In this document: positions 1-7,143 of the stretch, piece by piece | Position numbering within the stretch: position 1 is the first letter of the stretch | Layout of the letters: each line of letters begins with the position of its first letter | Program-made: the position numbers and the translations under genes | Assembly: GCA_050181835.1 (NCBI GenBank) | Contig: JBFXCU010000003.1 | Coordinates: forward strand, 62,001 to 126,000 | Source of the DNA: CAILZL01 sp050181835 | Lineage (GTDB): Bacteria; Pseudomonadota; Gammaproteobacteria; Steroidobacterales; Steroidobacteraceae | Direction: 5' to 3' | DNA: 64,000 nt | Notes under the pieces: generated by a model | Databases searched by the model: none | What the model was told of the DNA's origin: nothing | Seen by the model: the letters and a program-made list of their open reading frames with translations, nothing else

Positions 1-1226
1 TGGCGCAGTCACCACGCGTCAATCACATCTATGTCGCACCGGGCAATGCAGGCAGCGCGCTGGAAACCAAAGTCAGTAACGTCAACATTGCTGCCGATGA
101 CATCGCCGGCTTAGTAGCGTTTGCCAGCAGCAATAAAATCGACCTCACTATCGTCGGCCCTGAAGGGCCATTGGTATTGGGTGTCACCGATGCATTCCAG
201 CAAGCAGGATTGCGTTGCTTCGGGCCGAGTAAACTTGCCGCGCGTCTTGAAGGCTCCAAAGCCTTTACCAAGGACTTTTTACACACGCATCGAATCCCCA
301 CCGCTGCCTACGCCACCTTTACCGCTGCGACACTCGACGAAGCATGGATACTCGCACAAGGCGCACCATTGGTGGTTAAAGCGGACGGTCTCGCAGCTGG
401 CAAGGGTGTCATCATTTGCGCAACTCAAGCTGAGGCAGTAGCCACCGTGAAAGCGATGTTCGCCGGTCAGTTTGGTACTGCAGGATCCACTGTAGTGGTT
501 GAAGAATTCTTAGAAGGTGAAGAAGCCAGCTTCATCGCCATGGTGGATGGCACACACATTTTGCCGTTGGCCACCTCACAGGATCACAAACGATTACTCG
601 ATGCTGATCTAGGCCCCAACACCGGCGGCATGGGCGCCTACTCACCGGCACCAGTGGTTACTGCCGCTGTACATGAGCGCATCATGCGTGAAGTAATGGA
701 ACCCACCGTGCGTGGCTTGATTGCGGCAGGCACGCCTTATGTTGGTTTTTTATATGCAGGCTTGATGATTTCGGCCACTGGCGCACCCAAAGTGATCGAG
801 TTCAACTGCCGCTTCGGTGATCCCGAAGCGCAGCCGGTCATGTCACGATTGAAGTCAGACCTCACGCTACTGTGTGATGCGGCACTGGACGGTAGGCTGG
901 ATAAAGTCACTGCAGAATGGATTCCACAAGCTGCACTGGGCGTGGTAATGGCGGTTGGCAATTACCCTGATGCACCGCGCAATGGCGATGTCATCACGGG
1001 CTTAGATCAGGCAGCCACGCTGCCTGGCAAAGTGTTTCATGCGGGCACACAGCTGCGCGACAATGAAGTCATTACCAGCGGCGGTCGTGTACTATGTGCA
1101 GTGGGCTTGGGCGATACAGTCAAAGCCGCACAACAACAAGCTTATGCGCTGGTGGATGTCATCGACTGGCAAGGCATGCAGTATCGACGCGACATCGGCT
1201 ATCGCGCCATTGAACGTGAAGGCTGA
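1..1226 (+). CDS. purD: Phosphoribosylamine--glycine ligase, 5' end cut by window
   Basis: GAR synthetase, the second step of de novo purine synthesis: it joins phosphoribosylamine and glycine using ATP. The reading frame is open from base 3, so the gene starts before the window. 407 residues are visible and the family is about 425, so only the first ~20 residues, with the GxGGREHA nucleotide loop, are missing. Visible signatures are VAPGNAGSA near the start, the ATP-grasp stretch VVKADGLAAGKGV, DHKRLLDADLGPNTGGMGAYSP, and FNCRFGDPEAQP with the metal ligands. An ATG at 171 lies inside the conserved N-domain and is not the start. yheU follows after 9 bases. Confidence 0.97.
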   Translation, partial: AQSPRVNHIYVAPGNAGSALETKVSNVNIAADDIAGLVAFASSNKIDLTIVGPEGPLVLGVTDAFQQAGLRCFGPSKLAARLEGSKAFTKDFLHTHRIPTAAYATFTAATLDEAWILAQGAPLVVKADGLAAGKGVIICATQAEAVATVKAMFAGQFGTAGSTVVVEEFLEGEEASFIAMVDGTHILPLATSQDHKRLLDADLGPNTGGMGAYSPAPVVTAAVHERIMREVMEPTVRGLIAAGTPYVGFLYAGLMISATGAPKVIEFNCRFGDPEAQPVMSRLKSDLTLLCDAALDGRLDKVTAEWIPQAALGVVMAVGNYPDAPRNGDVITGLDQAATLPGKVFHAGTQLRDNEVITSGGRVLCAVGLGDTVKAAQQQAYALVDVIDWQGMQYRRDIGYRAIEREG

Positions 1227-1235
1227 AGCTGCCCC

Positions 1236-1463
1236 GTGACCGAACAACCAGAGTTGATGGTGATCCCCTATGCGGAACTATCCAGCGACGCACTGCAAGC
1301 CGTGATTGAATCCTTCGTATTGCGTGAAGGCACTGATTACGGCACGCACGATGTGTCGTTATCACAGAAAGTAGCGCAGGTCATGCGGCAACTGCAACGC
1401 AAGGAAGCACAGATAATTTTTGATCCAAACAGCGAAAGCATCGATATCGTACATAAGCCCTAG
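1236..1463 (+). CDS. yheU: YheU family (UPF0270) small protein
   Basis: A 75-residue protein matching the YheU/UPF0270 family across its length: VIPYAELSSDALQAVIESFV, then LREGTDYGTHDVSLSQKVAQV, then a short C-terminal strand. Its function is not established. The GTG at 1236 gives 75 residues; the ATG at 1257 would give MVIPYAEL, which is where E. coli YheU begins, and neither has a strong ribosome-binding site. It lies 9 bases after purD and is probably cotranscribed. It is convergent with the next gene. Confidence 0.88.
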   Translation: MTEQPELMVIPYAELSSDALQAVIESFVLREGTDYGTHDVSLSQKVAQVMRQLQRKEAQIIFDPNSESIDIVHKP

Positions 1464-1468
1464 CAACC

Positions 1469-1798
1469 TTAAGCTTGTTTACTACCGCTTTTCACATCAA
1501 CCTCCAAGCTGATTTGCAACTCACTATGACCCGTCGCGAAGCCATGGGTAATGCCTTGTCTGCTCGGCAATTGTTGCGCCAACCCAATCAATTCGGTACG
1601 TGGAACGCCAAGCCATAACCCAGTCGGATCACTATCAAAGCGCCACTCAGCCGCACTGCTTGGATTGAGCTTGAGGCGAAACGCATGACCACGTGGCATG
1701 AGCACATCCAAGCCCATGGACTTGCCCTTACACAAGTCAGCAAACTCTTCGGTGGTGACCCGAACACGAATACTGTTGGCAGCAAAACGCAGATTCAT
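1469..1798 (-). CDS. DUF7009-like small protein
   Basis: A 109-residue protein beginning MNLRFAANSIRVRVTTEEFA, a pattern seen in DUF7009-type proteins (an N-terminal (K/N)LRxxxNSxRxRLT segment). No catalytic motif, signal or membrane segment is visible, and function is unknown. The frame is open to 1849, but the ATG at 1798 is preceded six bases upstream by a strong GGAGGGGAG ribosome-binding site, which decides the start. It follows the GNAT gene on the same strand and may share its transcript. Family assignment rests on memory of the N-terminal motif only. Confidence 0.6.
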   Translation of the reverse strand: MNLRFAANSIRVRVTTEEFADLCKGKSMGLDVLMPRGHAFRLKLNPSSAAEWRFDSDPTGLWLGVPRTELIGLAQQLPSRQGITHGFATGHSELQISLEVDVKSGSKQA

Positions 1799-1833
1799 GA
1801 GACTCCCCTCCCAAGCTTGGTAGTTGTTATCAC

Positions 1834-2349
1834 TTAAAACCGCGTCCATTCCAACTGATAGTCATCCATCACATAGCCATTACCAATATCGATAATTACA
1901 TCAGCGACGATGACAAAGCCAACACGCAGATACGCGGTGAGCGCTGAATTGCGTTTATTAACCGTTAACCACAGTGTCGGCAGATCGCGTTGTCGCGCCA
2001 GTGCTGCCAGATGCTGCAATGCTGCACGTCCCAGCCCTTGTCGACGTAACGCTCTGCGTAAATACAACTTACTGATGAACAAGCGCCGCTGTGACAGTTC
2101 AACTTTCACAGCGGCGTAACCCACTAACTCAGCGTCACGGTATAACAGAAAATATTCGTTTCCCTTCTGCAGCTGCTCCGCAATGGCAGCGGCGCTTTGC
2201 AAACGCGCCAGCATGTAATCAATTTGTGCCTGAGAGATAATTCCTACGTAATGATCCGACCAAATCTCCTGTGCCAGCGACGCCGTTGTGACGATTTGCA
2301 CATCGGTCTGTACGGGAACCAATTCGAGGTTATGCGGCATGCTCGCCAA
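1834..2349 (-). CDS. GNAT-family N-acetyltransferase
   Basis: A 171-residue GCN5-related acetyltransferase. The acetyl-CoA-binding segment is visible at about residues 100-120: ISKLYLRRALRRQGLGRAAL, with the R/Q-x-x-G-x-G/A loop. It is followed by LWLTVNKRNSALTAYLRVGF, the usual C-terminal motif B with N-x-x-A-x-x-x-Y-x-x-x-G-F. An acidic substrate site cannot be read from sequence, so the acceptor is unknown. It lies upstream of, and on the same strand as, the DUF7009-like gene. The 171-residue length is typical for a single-domain member. Confidence 0.9.
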   Translation of the reverse strand: MASMPHNLELVPVQTDVQIVTTASLAQEIWSDHYVGIISQAQIDYMLARLQSAAAIAEQLQKGNEYFLLYRDAELVGYAAVKVELSQRRLFISKLYLRRALRRQGLGRAALQHLAALARQRDLPTLWLTVNKRNSALTAYLRVGFVIVADVIIDIGNGYVMDDYQLEWTRF

Positions 2350-2406
2350 GATACACGCAGAGTATGCCGAATGGTCTGACTACTTCGATCAGTCAATCCC
2401 TGCAAC

Positions 2407-2910
2407 TCAAGCAGGCAAGGCCTCGGCGTCACTAACCACGACCCGTCCGGTATGCACGTCCATACGCAGCAGCACGTCCCTAGGTCGATTGAGCTCCTTA
2501 CAATCGACTGGCAGACGGGAGTCGTCGAAATACACTTTCAACAGGTCTATCACTGACGCAGCGGGTGCCTCCATGCCCTGATCGACCGGAATATGACCCA
2601 CGATACGTACCCGCCAACTGGTTTTGCGGGCGCCAAGACCACGCATGGCCTTGCAAAACAGATCTAGCAGCAGCAGGTGTGAGCTCAGCACCGCGTCGGT
2701 CAGATCCACGCCGCGACCTTCATGAGAGTCAGCATAGTAAAAATGCAGCAAACCGGCCACGCCGCGCGTGTCGTCATGGATACAAATTGCCAAGGAATGA
2801 CTTAACTGAGCCGCCAGCACACCGCCGCTATCGGCAGTGCGGTATTCACCCGGTTGAATCAGAAATTCTGTAGATTTGTCGGACATATTCAATAATTTTC
2901 CAGCGTCCAT
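2407..2910 (-). CDS. CheD-like protein lacking the deamidase cysteine
   Basis: A 167-residue CheD-fold protein. CheD deamidates glutamines of chemoreceptors and binds CheC. The N-terminal half follows the family (IQPGEYR at 18-24, SLAICIHDD, GVAGLLHFYYA). The catalytic segment LGSCV reads LSHSL here: the nucleophile position is Ser39 and the threonine six residues earlier is Ala33. His56 is kept, 17 residues after position 39, the spacing of Cys27/His44 in Thermotoga CheD. No che genes are nearby. It is probably a non-deamidating relative used for binding. Start may be 2910 or the Met at 2886. Family is fairly sure; function is not. Confidence 0.75.
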   Translation of the reverse strand: MDAGKLLNMSDKSTEFLIQPGEYRTADSGGVLAAQLSHSLAICIHDDTRGVAGLLHFYYADSHEGRGVDLTDAVLSSHLLLLDLFCKAMRGLGARKTSWRVRIVGHIPVDQGMEAPAASVIDLLKVYFDDSRLPVDCKELNRPRDVLLRMDVHTGRVVVSDAEALPA

Positions 2911-3050
2911 ATGGTGCCCGGCAACCGTGCATCAGCACTGGGCTCTGCATCACGGATTTGCGCCTTTGCCTCTGGAGCCGTAAAGTGCGCGCCCGGTGTT
3001 CAGTTTATGGCCGGGTTCAATTAGATTTTGGCAATTTTAGGAGTTTAATC

Positions 3051-3143
3051 ATGGGCAGAGGCGATCGTAGAACCCGCAAGGGAAAAATTTGGCGTGGCAG
3101 CCACGGCAACACCCGTCCAGCTGGCGGCAAAAAGAAAGGCTAA
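3051..3143 (+). CDS. 30S ribosomal protein bTHX (Thx/S31)
   Basis: A 30-residue very basic protein, MGRGDRRTRKGKIWRGSHG followed by NTRPAGGKKKG, matching the Thx peptide that sits at the top of the 30S head. The frame is open upstream to 2958, but TAGGAG at 3038-3043 lies seven bases before the ATG at 3051, and the family starts with MGKGD. The gene stands alone between a minus-strand CheD-like gene and a minus-strand DUF2721 gene, and ends at a G+C-rich hairpin. Confidence 0.93.
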   Translation: MGRGDRRTRKGKIWRGSHGNTRPAGGKKKG

Positions 3144-3152
3144 CAAACTCAC

Positions 3153-3187
3153 AGCACGGGGCAGTCCGCCCGCCCCTGCTGCTGTTT
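3153..3187 (+). terminator. Probable terminator after bTHX
   Basis: AGCA (3153-3156) and GGGGC (3158-3162) pair with GCCCC (3172-3176) and TGCT (3177-3180), with a single bulged C. It is followed by GCTGTTTAG, only a weak U tract. Placement ten bases after the bTHX stop supports a terminator role. Confidence 0.55.
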
Positions 3188-3207
3188 AGCCTTTGATTGG
3201 CAGCGAA

Positions 3208-3708
3208 TCAGGAATTTCTCACTACACGACGCAACCGCTGCGCCTCACTCACTCCCGTTTGCGCCAACCGAAAACTGAGTGCAGAGGTCGCCACCAGCAC
3301 TTCGCGCAAGAAATACACCAAGCCAATCGCCAGACTAACCATCGCACTGATGAATGACATGGCAATTGGCACTGCCAGATTGACCTCGAATAGAACGGCG
3401 ACAAACAGACTGACCACCACAATCGGCACCAGCACTGCACACAACACACTGAAAGCAATGGCGCGACTGATGAGTTTGGCGCGTTTAGCCAATATCTCCA
3501 GACGTTCAAGCAACTCCACCGACTGCTGCTCGACAGAATCCTTGAGCTGAGCTTCGGTGATGCGAGCGCGCTCAACAATGCGCACCAAACGGGACACCAG
3601 CACATTCAGCGTCGCGCCCACACCAGCCAACAGAAATACCGGTGCAACCGACAGCTGAATAACCTGAGCAATGGTTCCTATCTGGGTTCCGGGCAGTTCC
3701 ACAAGCAA
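3208..3708 (-). CDS. DUF2721 family membrane protein
   Basis: A 166-residue inner-membrane protein of the DUF2721 family, function unknown. Visible are an N-terminal membrane segment (about 15-38, SVAPVFLLAGVGATLNVLV), a charged coiled stretch (about 40-78) with arginine- and glutamate-rich helices, and two closely spaced membrane helices (about 85-110 and 113-135), then a basic tail. The segment GATLNVLVSRLVRIVERAR is the typical family signature. It is a single gene with no obvious operon partner. Confidence 0.85.
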   Translation of the reverse strand: MLVELPGTQIGTIAQVIQLSVAPVFLLAGVGATLNVLVSRLVRIVERARITEAQLKDSVEQQSVELLERLEILAKRAKLISRAIAFSVLCAVLVPIVVVSLFVAVLFEVNLAVPIAMSFISAMVSLAIGLVYFLREVLVATSALSFRLAQTGVSEAQRLRRVVRNS

Positions 3709-4374
3709 TACGCCTCGTCATTTATCGCTACCGGATCATAACGCAGATCAGCAGCGGCGAAGTTAACTACCGGCAAACACCGAGACCTCGCCGCTGATAC
3801 AACAGCAGACACCGCGTTTTTGTCCTTGTAGATACGGCAAAGTGATTGGTTCAGAAGTGAACTCGCCACTCACGGAAAAATTTGTAGCTATGAGTCACTT
3901 GGTAACGCGCGGCAATCTGTGCCGCTGCCGCGCAATCGGCCTAGTATTGGCGACGCTTTCAGCAACCATATGTTGCGCTGCACGACGCTTCTTGATCACC
4001 TCAACTTGGGCTCGAAATACGGTATCGGATAGGGCCACCGACGCAATTCAGCAAATTCGATTGACTGCCCGTCCTCTCCCCAAATCAATCTAATTGAATC
4101 GAAAAGTCGCGCAAAAAGCTGTTAACGCCAGCGTTAATAACTCACGTAGTAACCGTAATTTATTCAGGTAATTACCGTAATTGCCCGCTGAATATCAGTT
4201 TTTTTATTTACAAACCGCATCGTAAACTGGATAGTGCGACCCTGCGACAGGGCTAAAGAAAGGCAAAATTCCACGTCGGGCCTTGGCCGCGACAGTTATG
4301 ATTGTCACCACTGCAAGCAGGCGTAAACCTGCCGCTCAAATAATCAAATATCAGACAAACAGGACAGCACTAGA
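3709..4374. other. Intergenic stretch, no supported gene
   Basis: 666 bases between the DUF2721 gene (minus) and the DUF6644-like pair (plus). An open frame at 3842-4093 has no ribosome-binding site and no recognisable protein. The last 250 bases look like a promoter/leader region: AT-rich 4125-4225, then two hairpins, GTCG-GCC-TT-GGC-CGAC around 4275-4293 and GCAGG-CGTAAA-CCTGC around 4316-4333. I cannot assign a known riboswitch class. Confidence 0.5.
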
Positions 4375-4944
4375 ATGAGTATTTTTGACTGGCTAGGCCA
4401 AGCCTTGCTCAACACCTGCGGCGTTGAACAGTATCCACCTGAACCTGGTACCGTGATCAGCTTTCTCCAATGGATGGAAGGGAGCGCGGTAGGCACTTGT
4501 GTAATGCAGTCACCAGCTGGCTTTTACATCCTGCTGGGCTTCCACGCGGTGGGGTTGGCCATGGTGGTCGGCGTGATGGCGGTAGTCAGCATGCGCATAC
4601 TCGGCGTCGCCAAAGGCATCTCAGCTGCAGCGTTACCCAAGCTGGTAAAACTCAGCTGGGCAGGATTCTGGATCAACGCTTGCTCGGGTGTATTCCTGTT
4701 TATCGGTGAAGCCGACAAGATGTTTCATAACAACACATTCCGCTGGAAAATATTTCTGGTCGCGGTTGGTATGATCAGCACCTACATCATGAATCGAACC
4801 ATTCTGATACCGGCCGCTGCGGGCAATACCAGCCTTATAAACGGTAGCAGTGCCAAGTTTCAGGCCATCTTTTCAATACTGGTGTGGCTTGCGGTCATCA
4901 CTACCGGTCGCATGATTGCGTACCTGACCGGCGGTGGCTCTTAA
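4375..4944 (+). CDS. DUF6644-like four-helix membrane protein (first of pair)
   Basis: A 189-residue inner-membrane protein with about four helices: about 50-77 (FYILLGFHAVGLAMVVGVMA), 92-115, 125-147 and 163-185. The first helix carries a histidine in FHAVGLAMVVG, and the next gene has the equivalent IHFIGMSLLFG, so the two proteins are paralogues. Such a conserved intramembrane histidine could bind haem, but that is inference. The pair is spaced by 54 bases and probably forms an operon ending in the terminator at 5521. The family name is from memory of the DUF6644 pattern. Confidence 0.65.
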   Translation: MSIFDWLGQALLNTCGVEQYPPEPGTVISFLQWMEGSAVGTCVMQSPAGFYILLGFHAVGLAMVVGVMAVVSMRILGVAKGISAAALPKLVKLSWAGFWINACSGVFLFIGEADKMFHNNTFRWKIFLVAVGMISTYIMNRTILIPAAAGNTSLINGSSAKFQAIFSILVWLAVITTGRMIAYLTGGGS

Positions 4945-4998
4945 GCCGTCCTCTACACATCCAAATACAGCACAGTACCTAACAAAATTCGGAGATAG

Positions 4999-5493
4999 AT
5001 GATGGAAGAGCAAATCATTGCGTGGATGGCGAGTACCAGCATCGCTCATTTCATGGGCGACTGGCAGTGGGCATGGCCATGGGCTGAGACCATCCACTTT
5101 ATCGGTATGTCATTGTTGTTCGGTTCAATCTTGGTCATGGACGTACGGCTGATCGGTTTCTTCCGCAAGGAAATATCACTGCACGCTGTGCACGCGCTGA
5201 CCCTGTGGGGCTTGGTAGGGTTTCTGCTCAATTTGGTGACCGGCGTAGCCTTTGTGCTCAAAGATGCCGAGCGTTATTTTTCCAATCCAGATTTCTGGTT
5301 CAAGATGATCTGCATTTTGCTCGCGGGTGTGAACTTCTTGGTGTTCTGGTTCGTCATTCGCAAACAGCTGGAGCCACTGGCAGATGATGCGAATGTTGGC
5401 ATCTCAGCCAAAGCCGTGGGATTCTCGTCTATCCTGCTGTGGTTCTTGGTGATATGGGGCGGCCGCCTAATTCCGGTATACGGAGTCGGCTAA
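4999..5493 (+). CDS. DUF6644 family membrane protein (second of pair)
   Basis: A 164-residue membrane protein resembling DUF6644. Four hydrophobic segments lie at about 32-54 (ETIHFIGMSLLFGSILVMDV), 68-90, 101-124 and 137-160. The motif E-x-I-H-F-x-G at the start of the first helix and the G-x-x-I/L-x-x-D ending are shared with the preceding gene. GGAGATAG precedes the start; ATG at 4999 or 5002 is possible. No enzyme motif is seen. It is probably coexpressed with the first gene and ends at a strong terminator. Confidence 0.7.
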   Translation: MMEEQIIAWMASTSIAHFMGDWQWAWPWAETIHFIGMSLLFGSILVMDVRLIGFFRKEISLHAVHALTLWGLVGFLLNLVTGVAFVLKDAERYFSNPDFWFKMICILLAGVNFLVFWFVIRKQLEPLADDANVGISAKAVGFSSILLWFLVIWGGRLIPVYGVG

Positions 5494-5520
5494 GTCATTT
5501 TTTAAGCAATACGTTATACG

Positions 5521-5556
5521 ATGCCCGAGATGCAGCCATCTCGGGCATTTTCTTAT
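5521..5556 (+). terminator. Intrinsic terminator of the DUF6644-like pair
   Basis: A perfect 12-base stem ATGCCCGAGATG (5521-5532) / CATCTCGGGCAT (5537-5548) with a CAGC loop, followed by TTTTCTTAT. It lies 28 bases after the stop at 5493. Confidence 0.93.
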
Positions 5557-5580
5557 ATGTGATCTGCTTAGGATATTTAG

Positions 5581-6981
5581 ATGTCGTCGTTGCGCGCTGA
5601 GTCCCGCCTGATAGCCCTCATCGTTGCCAGTGCTTTTTTTCTACAGGGACTGGACAGCGCCATCATCAACACTTCGTTGCCACAGATGGCAGCCTCGTTA
5701 CATGTCGCAACGTTGGACATGAGTATCGGCATCACCATCTACATGCTCACTGCTGCAGCGTTTGTACCCATGAGCGGCTGGCTAGCCGATCGTTTTGGCG
5801 CACGCGATATTTTCATGGCCGCTATTCTAGTATTCACCATTGCCTCACTAGGCTGCGCGCTGGCACACACACTGTGGCAATTCAGCATTGCACGCGCCGT
5901 TCAGGGCCTTGGTGGCGCGCTAATGACGCCAGTAGGACGTATGGTCGTATTACGCAACACGGAAAAGAATCAGTTACTGCAAGCCACCGCTCTGATTACT
6001 TGGCCAGCACTAGCAGCACCGGTAGTGGGACCGGTGATCGGTGGCTTTCTAACCACTTACTTCTCTTGGCGCTGGAACTTCCTGATGAATATCCCCATCG
6101 GCATGCTGGGTATCTGGCTGGCTTGGCACTTCATTCCCACTGCGCGTGAAGCGGCACCCAATGCATTGGACCGGCTTGGACTAGCACTCTCGTCAACCGC
6201 CCTGAGTCTTACTTTGTTCGGACTGGAGAGCTTTGCGCATGATGACCTGACCTCCGGCATGCCCATGGTACTGACATTAACCGGCTTGGTGGCAGGCTAT
6301 CTTGCGGTTAGGCATTTTCACCGAACTGCAAACCCGCTATTGAGTCTGTCATCCCTACAGGTACAAACCTATCGCGTGTCCAACTTGAGCGCCGGTGCAT
6401 TCTTTCGCATCTCCAGCAGTGCGATGCCATTTCTGCTGCCATTGTTATTTCAAATCGGCTTTGGCATGAGTGCATTGGCGGCCGGTTCATGGATGCTGGT
6501 TTATTTTTTCGGCAACTTAGGCATGAAGCCCATCACCACCCCAATACTGAAACGCTTCGGCTTTCGCCGTATTTTGCTGGTCAATGGCTGCATCACTGCC
6601 CTATGCATTGCTGGCTATGGCCTGCTGACACCGCAGTCACCCAACAGCTTCATCATCATAGTATTGTTGTTGTCTGGCCTGACTCGCTCGATGCAGTTCA
6701 CAGCACTGAACACACTGGCATTTGCTGACGTCACTATTGTCCAGCGTAGTTCCAGCTCCACCTTGGCCAGCATGATTACGCAGATTACGGCCGTACTCGG
6801 CGTGGCACTCGGCGCATTCCTGCTGAAAAGCATGCAGGCTATATCTACGCGCTCACACTCGACCCTGGCAGACTTTCAAATCACTTTCTCTGTAATCGGC
6901 GTAATGGTCTTACTCACCACATTATTATTTCTGCGATTGCCGCATGATGCGGGCGCAGAGGTCAGCGGGCACCAAGTATGA
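5581..6981 (+). CDS. MFS multidrug exporter, DHA2 family, MdtD-like
   Basis: A 466-residue proton-driven exporter of the EmrB/QacA (14-helix DHA2) type, closest in appearance to E. coli MdtD. Key motifs: FFLQGLDSAIINTSLPQMA in helix 1 (motif D1, with LDxxIVNxALP), GWLADRFGARDIF in the loop between helices 2 and 3 (motif A), and ALAAPVVGPVIGGFLTTYFS in helix 5 (motif C of antiporters). No membrane-fusion partner gene is adjacent. The substrate cannot be predicted. The gene is flanked by terminators on both sides and stands alone. Confidence 0.88.
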   Translation: MSSLRAESRLIALIVASAFFLQGLDSAIINTSLPQMAASLHVATLDMSIGITIYMLTAAAFVPMSGWLADRFGARDIFMAAILVFTIASLGCALAHTLWQFSIARAVQGLGGALMTPVGRMVVLRNTEKNQLLQATALITWPALAAPVVGPVIGGFLTTYFSWRWNFLMNIPIGMLGIWLAWHFIPTAREAAPNALDRLGLALSSTALSLTLFGLESFAHDDLTSGMPMVLTLTGLVAGYLAVRHFHRTANPLLSLSSLQVQTYRVSNLSAGAFFRISSSAMPFLLPLLFQIGFGMSALAAGSWMLVYFFGNLGMKPITTPILKRFGFRRILLVNGCITALCIAGYGLLTPQSPNSFIIIVLLLSGLTRSMQFTALNTLAFADVTIVQRSSSSTLASMITQITAVLGVALGAFLLKSMQAISTRSHSTLADFQITFSVIGVMVLLTTLLFLRLPHDAGAEVSGHQV

Positions 6982-7082
6982 AACGCGACTGCTACCACTT
7001 ACGCAGCAGCATCAATTACTGCACCGTTGCAGTAATGTACAACAAATATTGCTTGCGCCAAACAAGCCGGAGCAGGCCCCAT

Positions 7083-7115
7083 AAAAAAGCGCGACCCGTT
7101 CCCTGACCGCGCTTT
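7083..7115 (-). terminator. Intrinsic terminator of trxA-rho
   Basis: Read on the minus strand, AAAGCGCG (7115-7108) pairs with CGCGCTTT (7093-7086) and runs into a T tract ending at 7083. It lies about 30 bases after the rho stop codon. The plus strand has no T tract here, so it serves rho. Confidence 0.88.
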
Positions 7116-7143
7116 GACTCAACTCATCAACGCTCGACGAGCA

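Noticed and set aside
3842..4093. 83-residue plus-strand frame upstream of the DUF6644-like pair
   Set aside because: No ribosome-binding site, odd composition, no family recognised.
4216..4340. Possible c-di-GMP (GEMM) riboswitch before the DUF6644-like pair
   Set aside because: Some GACAGGGC and GGCAAA pieces are present but the tetraloop receptor and spacing do not match; no covariance search could be run.
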